Shown here: in pieces, positions 6,252-10,025 of the stretch | Layout: every line of letters begins with the position of its first letter | Position numbering within the stretch: the stretch's first letter is position 1 | Source: JBHEPS01 sp046261635 | GTDB taxonomy: Bacteria; Acidobacteriota; Thermoanaerobaculia; Gp7-AA8 | Assembly (NCBI GenBank): GCA_046261635.1 | Contig: JBHEOL010000222.1 | Coordinates: forward strand, 1 to 10,025 | Length of the DNA: 10,025 bases | Direction of reading: 5' to 3' | Position numbers and translations under genes: made by a program | Notes under the pieces: generated by a model | The model's input: only the letters and a program-made list of their open reading frames with translations | What the model was told of the DNA's origin: nothing | The model's database searches: none

Positions 6252-7543
6252 GCGAGTGCTACCGTCATCGCGGCGGCGAGCGCCAGAATCGCAGGCAGGA
6301 ATGATCCGAGAACCATCTCCCTGGAGCGCCAGCCCCGAAGCGCTTCGCCGATGATGATGGTGACGGCCGCCACGATCGCCGTCGCGATGAGCGCCTCCGG
6401 GATTTTCTGCAGCGCGAAGAGAAATGAGATAGCGAGAATCACGACCGCCGTCGCAAAGCTCGCTGCGACCCGCGGGATTCTCGGCAGCGGATCGACGTCG
6501 TCAGTGGCCGATGGAATCGAGCCGAGCGCGATGAGAACGGTCGTCGCAGCGAGGTACGGTGCGAACCAGAAATCGCCGCTCCCCCACGCGTTTGCGACCG
6601 CTAGAATCGCGAAGAGCGGAATACAGGTTCGCGCGACCGCGCGCACACCGAACCGCCGGCGCCGGCGTCTCCGCCCGTGGATCGCCAGCAGCATCGCTGT
6701 CCCGACGAGGACCGGCAGCGCCCAGCGCGGCGTTCCGAGGGACCACAAGCCGTAGACGAACAGGACAAGGGTGAGTGTGCCCCCGGTGTCGAACATGGTG
6801 GTCTTCCATGCAGCGATTCCGATGACGATACAGAGTGCGATGAGGCTGAGGTTCTGAAAGACGATCTCGGGAAGCGGTTTCGTCGTGATCTTCGCGAGAA
6901 TCACGCAGACCGCGATCGGCACGAAGAGGTTGTCGGCGCCGCGCAGCGAGATCGCCTCGAAGCCGGTGACGATGATCGCGACTAGAAGCGCGGCAAGGAC
7001 CGTGACCGGTCGCGGAAGAGTCGTCAGGAGGAGAGTAGGAAGGTGGATGGCGAGAAAGGCGACGATGAAGAAGACCAGCGAACCCTCCAGGCTTTTCGTT
7101 CCTTCCTCGATCCGGTAACGGATGCGGCCGTACTCTCCGCCGACCAGCGCGGCGAAGGCGTCGGCGATCCCCAGGACGAGCAGAGAAGCGAGGTAGCGCC
7201 AGTAGTCGCCGTAGGCGAGGACGAAGAGAAGAAAGATCGCGATGGGGTAGTACTCGCTACCGCGGCTCGACCGGTTGACGCGGTTGAGGCTGCGAAGCAC
7301 ATCGCCGTGCGAGGCGATGAAGAAGAATGCGGCAAGGCTTGCGGTGAGCCCGAGGGCGACGAGAGGCGAATCGACGAGGAGCGGCAGAAAGATGCTGATC
7401 GCCGCCCCGCCGATGTGAACGAGCTTACGCGTTCTCTCCGCTGGCGGTGCGGCCAGACGCGCCCAGACCTCGGCCGCCACCAGAAGTGCGACGAATGCGC
7501 CGCCGATCATCGCAGCTCCGATGAGATCGCTCGAAGCAATCAC
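6191..7543 (-). CDS. phytol/dolichol-kinase-type membrane protein with extra C-terminal membrane domain
   Basis: The protein has 450 residues from GTG 7543, which overlaps the stop of the BtaA-like gene (GTGA) and follows GGAGG by 7 bases. Residues 1-215 match the CTP-dependent polyprenol kinase family (phytol kinase VTE5, dolichol kinase SEC59). Key segments are ERTRKLVHIGG (36-46), GIADAFAALVGGEYGRIRY (125-143), EGTKSLEGSLVFF (147-159) and EAISLRGADNLFVPIA (196-211). Such enzymes phosphorylate a prenol to its monophosphate at the membrane. VTE5 proteins are around 300 residues; this one continues with another set of hydrophobic helices (about 230-435). In that part, FDTGGTLTLVLFVYGLWSLG followed by TPRWALPVLVG resembles the start of the DUF92/VTE6 (phytyl-phosphate kinase) family, though weakly. 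A run of seven arginines (291-297) marks a cytosolic loop. If the second half is VTE6-like, the protein could make prenyl diphosphate from prenol and feed the UbiA enzyme. The kinase-family call is fairly secure; the C-terminal assignment is tentative. Confidence 0.8.
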   Translation of the reverse strand: MIASSDLIGAAMIGGAFVALLVAAEVWARLAAPPAERTRKLVHIGGAAISIFLPLLVDSPLVALGLTASLAAFFFIASHGDVLRSLNRVNRSSRGSEYYPIAIFLLFVLAYGDYWRYLASLLVLGIADAFAALVGGEYGRIRYRIEEGTKSLEGSLVFFIVAFLAIHLPTLLLTTLPRPVTVLAALLVAIIVTGFEAISLRGADNLFVPIAVCVILAKITTKPLPEIVFQNLSLIALCIVIGIAAWKTTMFDTGGTLTLVLFVYGLWSLGTPRWALPVLVGTAMLLAIHGRRRRRRRFGVRAVARTCIPLFAILAVANAWGSGDFWFAPYLAATTVLIALGSIPSATDDVDPLPRIPRVAASFATAVVILAISFLFALQKIPEALIATAIVAAVTIIIGEALRGWRSREMVLGSFLPAILALAAAMTVALAQAEGMVPVWPVESGSSFVG

Positions 7544-8625
7544 GCGACTTCCTCCAGGACGAAGGCGCTGTAGAAGAAGGCGAGGTCGCGCTCGTGAAGG
7601 ATCCTGGCGTGGGAATCGAGCGAACGAATCTTCGCGCTCAGGCTGTCGGGCCGGCGCCGCGGCGCCAGCATGTTCCAATAAGCGAGCCGCGCACCGGGAG
7701 CCGCCGCCTCGATCAGCCGCCCGTAAACCGTTTCGACGGTCGCCGGGTCGAGGTACTCGAAGAGGTCCGAGAGATTGTAACGGTCGAACGGTCCGTGGGC
7801 CGCCGCCGCCGAATCGACGCTGTCCTGCACGACCAGCAGACGGTCACATCCCGCTCGGACCCGCTCGAAATGCTCGGGGCGAAGATACCGGGGGAGTGCC
7901 GGACCGTAGTTGCCATTGAAGATGAACTGGAGGTAGGGATTCCGGTGCGTCTCCAGCGCCGTGAAGGCGTAGCGCGTGCGCTCGAGGATCCGATCGGCCA
8001 CCGAACCCTCTACATACCGGAAGAACTCGGGGTCGCGCCCCAGGCGTCCCATCATCCAGCGCCCGAAGAAGATGCGGAACAGAAGGCGCCACCGCCAGGT
8101 GTCCCATGTTTCGCGGTAGAACCGCTCGCGCTCCTCGAACCCTTTCTCCGTCAGCAACTCCTTCACCGCCCGCCGTCCGTGAAACAGCGGCACGACGAAC
8201 CTGCGGAAGAGCGAAAAATAGGCCTCGAACTTTCCCGCGTGGATGATTCCGCGCTCGATCTCTTCGCTCCTCGCGCCCCAGAAGGATCGGACATTCTCCG
8301 GCAGGGTGTGCTCCAGGCGACGCCAGAGGGCGAGCCTGTCGCTCGAACCCTTCACGCCGAGGAACTCGAGCAGTTGCGGATGCTCGAGAGATCGAATGGC
8401 CGTCCTTTTGAGTTCGACGACAGCGATTTGCGGAAAGCTCAGATCGGCAGCCACGACCTCAGCCCCCTCGGCTGCGAGCGCGAATGCGTTGTCTCCACCG
8501 GAGGCGATGGAGAGAGCCCGCTTCCCTTCGAGCGGAGAGAGCGCCGCGCAGAGCACGTCCGCGTCTTCCCAGACGTTCGCGTACCGAATCCGGTCGAACG
8601 ACGCTCGTTCGTCGATCCGTGTCAT
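7540..8625 (-). CDS. DUF3419 / BtaA-like S-adenosylmethionine 3-amino-3-carboxypropyl transferase
   Basis: A 361-residue protein of the DUF3419 family, whose studied member BtaA transfers the 3-amino-3-carboxypropyl group of S-adenosylmethionine to diacylglycerol, the first step to betaine lipids. Family marks in order: YANVWEDADV (15-24), the SAM-binding loop LSIASGGDNAFAL (38-50), AADLSFPQIAVVELK (59-73) with D61 placed to bind the SAM ribose, a central helical region (about 100-260), VVQDSVDS (265-272), RYNLSDLFEYL (282-292) and YWNMLAPRR (316-324). The GGDNA form of the SAM loop is closer to the poorly studied bacterial DUF3419 branch than to Rhodobacter BtaA. There is no N-methyltransferase (BtaB) gene nearby, so finished betaine lipid is not implied. 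The start ATG 8625 lies in a 4-base overlap with the HMG-CoA reductase stop and has no strong Shine-Dalgarno, suggesting coupling. The acceptor could be an isoprenoid or other lipid alcohol rather than diacylglycerol (inference). Confidence 0.82.
   Translation of the reverse strand: MTRIDERASFDRIRYANVWEDADVLCAALSPLEGKRALSIASGGDNAFALAAEGAEVVAADLSFPQIAVVELKRTAIRSLEHPQLLEFLGVKGSSDRLALWRRLEHTLPENVRSFWGARSEEIERGIIHAGKFEAYFSLFRRFVVPLFHGRRAVKELLTEKGFEERERFYRETWDTWRWRLLFRIFFGRWMMGRLGRDPEFFRYVEGSVADRILERTRYAFTALETHRNPYLQFIFNGNYGPALPRYLRPEHFERVRAGCDRLLVVQDSVDSAAAAHGPFDRYNLSDLFEYLDPATVETVYGRLIEAAAPGARLAYWNMLAPRRRPDSLSAKIRSLDSHARILHERDLAFFYSAFVLEEVA
7551..7555 (-). promoter_or_regulatory. Shine-Dalgarno site deciding the GTG start at 7543
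   Basis: On the minus strand GGAGG (7555-7551) is followed by seven bases and then GTG (7543-7541), inside the last codons of the BtaA-like gene. An in-frame ATG further upstream at 7678 would create a 46-codon extension rich in Arg and Pro, wholly overlapping the preceding gene and without such a site, so the GTG start is preferred. Confidence 0.8.
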
Positions 8626-9917
8626 TGCGGGGGAGCCGCACCTTTGGGTCGGCCGAAGTAAGCGTGTGCCGCGCTGAATTCACCCGCCGCCAGAGCCCCG
8701 GCGATCGAGAGCTCACCGGCGAGGGCTGTAGCACCGCAGATCTCGGCGAACTTCCGGGCTCCTCCATCGCCATAACAGCCGAGTATTTCGAGGCACTCGC
8801 GCGCGGTGGGAAGATGAGTCCCCCCGCCGACCGTGCCGGCGATGAGCGAGGGGAGAACCAGTGAGAGGTAAAGATCGCCCGAAGCGGTCGTGTCGAACCT
8901 GGTGATGCCGATGGCGGCCTCCGAAATGCAGGCGACATCCTGTCCGCAGGCCAGAAAGATCGCAGCGAGGCCGTTTGCGACATGCCCCTGCATCCCGATC
9001 GACCCGCTCTGGAGGCTGCCGAGAAGCGCCGTCTCCCAGTAATCGACGATCGCCTCGGGCTCGGCGTGGAGAATCTTCGTCACTAACTGGCGGGCGATGA
9101 CGACCTCGGCGACGACCCTCTTTCCTCGGGAGTTCTGAAACGAGAGATGGGTCGCTTTCTTGTCGCCGGAGAGGTTTGCTTCCACGTACCAGGTGCGGGG
9201 TGCGACCGGGGATTCGGAGATCAGATGACGGCTGATCGCGTCGGTTGCGAGCGTGACCATGTTCTGCCCGGCGGCATCGCCGGTCGTGAACTGGAAGAGC
9301 AGAAAGACTTCCTTGCCGACCAGCGAGGGGGTGATGTCCAGAATCCGCGCGTGCTTCGAAACGCGATCGACGATCGGCTGGAGGTTCTCGGAGTGGGAAA
9401 GAACGTGGGCGAGAAAGCGTCCTGCCTCGAGCGTCGAGTCGAAGAGAAAGGCCGGACCGCGGGACACAGACTCGGTGAGGCAGAGGACCGTAGCGCCGCC
9501 CGACTCGCTGATGAGACGCGCTCCGCGCTGAAACGACGCGACGAGAGCTCCCTCCGTCGTGGCGAGAGGAACGTAGAAATCACCATGTGCCGCCGAGCCG
9601 TTGATTCGGAGCGGCCCGATGACCCCGACCGGAACCCTGGCGAACCCGATGAGCGACTCGATGTTGCCCCGGAGCGATGCGGGATCGAAACCCTCGGCGG
9701 AGGTGGCCAGATGATCGATACCGAAGCCTCGCTCGCGAAGGAATCGCTGCCTCTCCGCGAGCGAATCGGCTGACCACGAATCCTTCCCGGGAACCTGAGG
9801 CGGGAGCGGTTCGCGCTCGGGAGATCGGGGACCAAGACTCGCGGCGGCCTCCGCCGGAGTTCGACCCGCGAGGATCCGCTCGAGGATCTGCCTTGCGATT
9901 CGGTTGATCGCGCCCAT
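8622..9917 (-). CDS. hmgA: class I 3-hydroxy-3-methylglutaryl-CoA reductase, soluble
   Basis: Catalyses HMG-CoA plus 2 NADPH to mevalonate, the committed step of the mevalonate pathway to isoprenoids. The 431-residue protein from ATG 9917 lacks the membrane anchor of animal enzymes and has the length of archaeal-type soluble reductases. The substrate-binding segment IESLIGFARVPVGVIGPL is at 86-103. The four catalytic residues align with those of the human enzyme: E122 in TTEGALVAS, K253 in SGDKKA, D327 in ACGQDVA and H418 in SAAHAYFGR. The cofactor motif GDAAGQNMV (213-221) and TVGGGTHLPT (362-371) are present. The DKK motif and the RGKRVVAEV context indicate class I (NADPH) rather than the class II enzymes of some bacteria. 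The start is set by GGAGGG at 9929-9924; an in-frame ATG at 9983 has no such site. It is the first gene of the minus-strand block and overlaps the BtaA-like gene by 4 bases, so mevalonate supply appears tied to this pathway. Other mevalonate genes are not in the window. Confidence 0.95.
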   Translation of the reverse strand: MGAINRIARQILERILAGRTPAEAAASLGPRSPEREPLPPQVPGKDSWSADSLAERQRFLRERGFGIDHLATSAEGFDPASLRGNIESLIGFARVPVGVIGPLRINGSAAHGDFYVPLATTEGALVASFQRGARLISESGGATVLCLTESVSRGPAFLFDSTLEAGRFLAHVLSHSENLQPIVDRVSKHARILDITPSLVGKEVFLLFQFTTGDAAGQNMVTLATDAISRHLISESPVAPRTWYVEANLSGDKKATHLSFQNSRGKRVVAEVVIARQLVTKILHAEPEAIVDYWETALLGSLQSGSIGMQGHVANGLAAIFLACGQDVACISEAAIGITRFDTTASGDLYLSLVLPSLIAGTVGGGTHLPTARECLEILGCYGDGGARKFAEICGATALAGELSIAGALAAGEFSAAHAYFGRPKGAAPPQ

Positions 9918-9923
9918 CGCCCG

Positions 9924-9929
9924 CCCTCC
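9924..9929 (-). promoter_or_regulatory. Shine-Dalgarno site deciding the HMG-CoA reductase start
   Basis: GGAGGG (9929-9924 on the minus strand) is followed by six bases and then ATG 9917. This is near-ideal spacing and favours this ATG over the in-frame ATG at 9983, which would add 22 poorly conserved-looking residues (MTTRQSFCENGRVRHIDHGG and onward). Confidence 0.8.
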
Positions 9930-10025
9930 ATGATCAATGTGGCGTACCCGACCATTCTCGCAGAAAGATTGGCGGGTGGTCATCGCGCCCGCGGGATCGT
10001 AGCGCGGTGGCGGAGGATCTTTTCC
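9930..10025 (-). promoter_or_regulatory. upstream region of the minus-strand operon, promoter presumed
   Basis: These 96 bases precede the HMG-CoA reductase ribosome-binding site and must hold its promoter unless the operon begins beyond the window. I see no convincing -35/-10 pair. GAGAAT and TACGAT are weak -10-like hexamers without matching -35 partners at 16-18 bases. No hairpin, riboswitch or clear operator is visible. Confidence 0.3.

Noticed and set aside
6654..6667. 14-base GC-only palindrome (CGCCGGCGCCGGCG)
   Set aside because: It falls in the codons of a seven-arginine run in the kinase-like gene and is explained by low-complexity coding.
7594..8661. Long plus-strand open frame (355 codons) opposite the BtaA-like gene
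   Set aside because: No recognisable domain, Arg/Glu/Pro-rich composition, and fully antisense to a gene with clear DUF3419 motifs.
9930..10025. Plus-strand frame starting ATG 9930 (MINVAYPTILAERLAGG...) running off the window end
   Set aside because: Open for 32 codons but has no Shine-Dalgarno sequence and would start 12 bases from the divergent HMG-CoA reductase start, leaving no room for promoters. An open frame this length is expected by chance.

Overview
The window is densely coding, high-GC bacterial DNA holding seven complete genes in two convergent operon-like blocks, with a possible scrap of an eighth gene at the left edge. There are no introns, RNA genes, mobile elements or CRISPR arrays that I can support. 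No gene identifies the organism securely. The GC-rich codon usage, ATGA-type stop/start overlaps and good Shine-Dalgarno sequences indicate a bacterium. A class I HMG-CoA reductase points to a lineage with the mevalonate pathway, which is a minority among Gram-negative-type phyla. Acidobacteriota, Myxococcota or a similar phylum would fit, but this is a guess.

Plus-strand block (39-6251): a two-lobed GNAT-type acyltransferase (39-1043), an AMP-forming acyl ligase resembling the OleC/fatty-acyl ligase clade (1040-2593), a UbiA-superfamily membrane prenyltransferase with an unusual second metal-binding region (2590-3552), and a large phosphotransferase with the domain order of rifampicin phosphotransferase (3549-6251). 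Each consecutive pair shares a 4-base ATGA overlap. A TGATG at 37-41 suggests the block continues to the left.

Minus-strand block (9917 down to 6191): a soluble class I HMG-CoA reductase (8622-9917), a DUF3419/BtaA-like S-adenosylmethionine-dependent 3-amino-3-carboxypropyl transferase (7540-8625), and a polytopic phytol/dolichol-kinase-type membrane protein with an extra C-terminal membrane domain (6191-7543). These genes also overlap by 4 bases each. The two blocks meet tail to tail and overlap by 61 bases (6191-6251), so there is no intergenic terminator.

Together the genes read as an undescribed isoprenoid-lipid or meroterpenoid pathway (inference). HMG-CoA reductase would supply mevalonate and so isoprenoid units. 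The prenol-kinase-like protein would phosphorylate a free polyprenol, possibly twice if its C-terminal half is a VTE6-like domain. The UbiA protein would transfer the prenyl chain to an acceptor. The BtaA-like enzyme would add an aminocarboxypropyl (homoserine-type) group, which the acyl ligase and GNAT protein could then acylate, and the Rph-like enzyme would add a phosphate or otherwise use ATP. I do not recognise this gene combination as a named pathway, and the substrates cannot be read from sequence alone.
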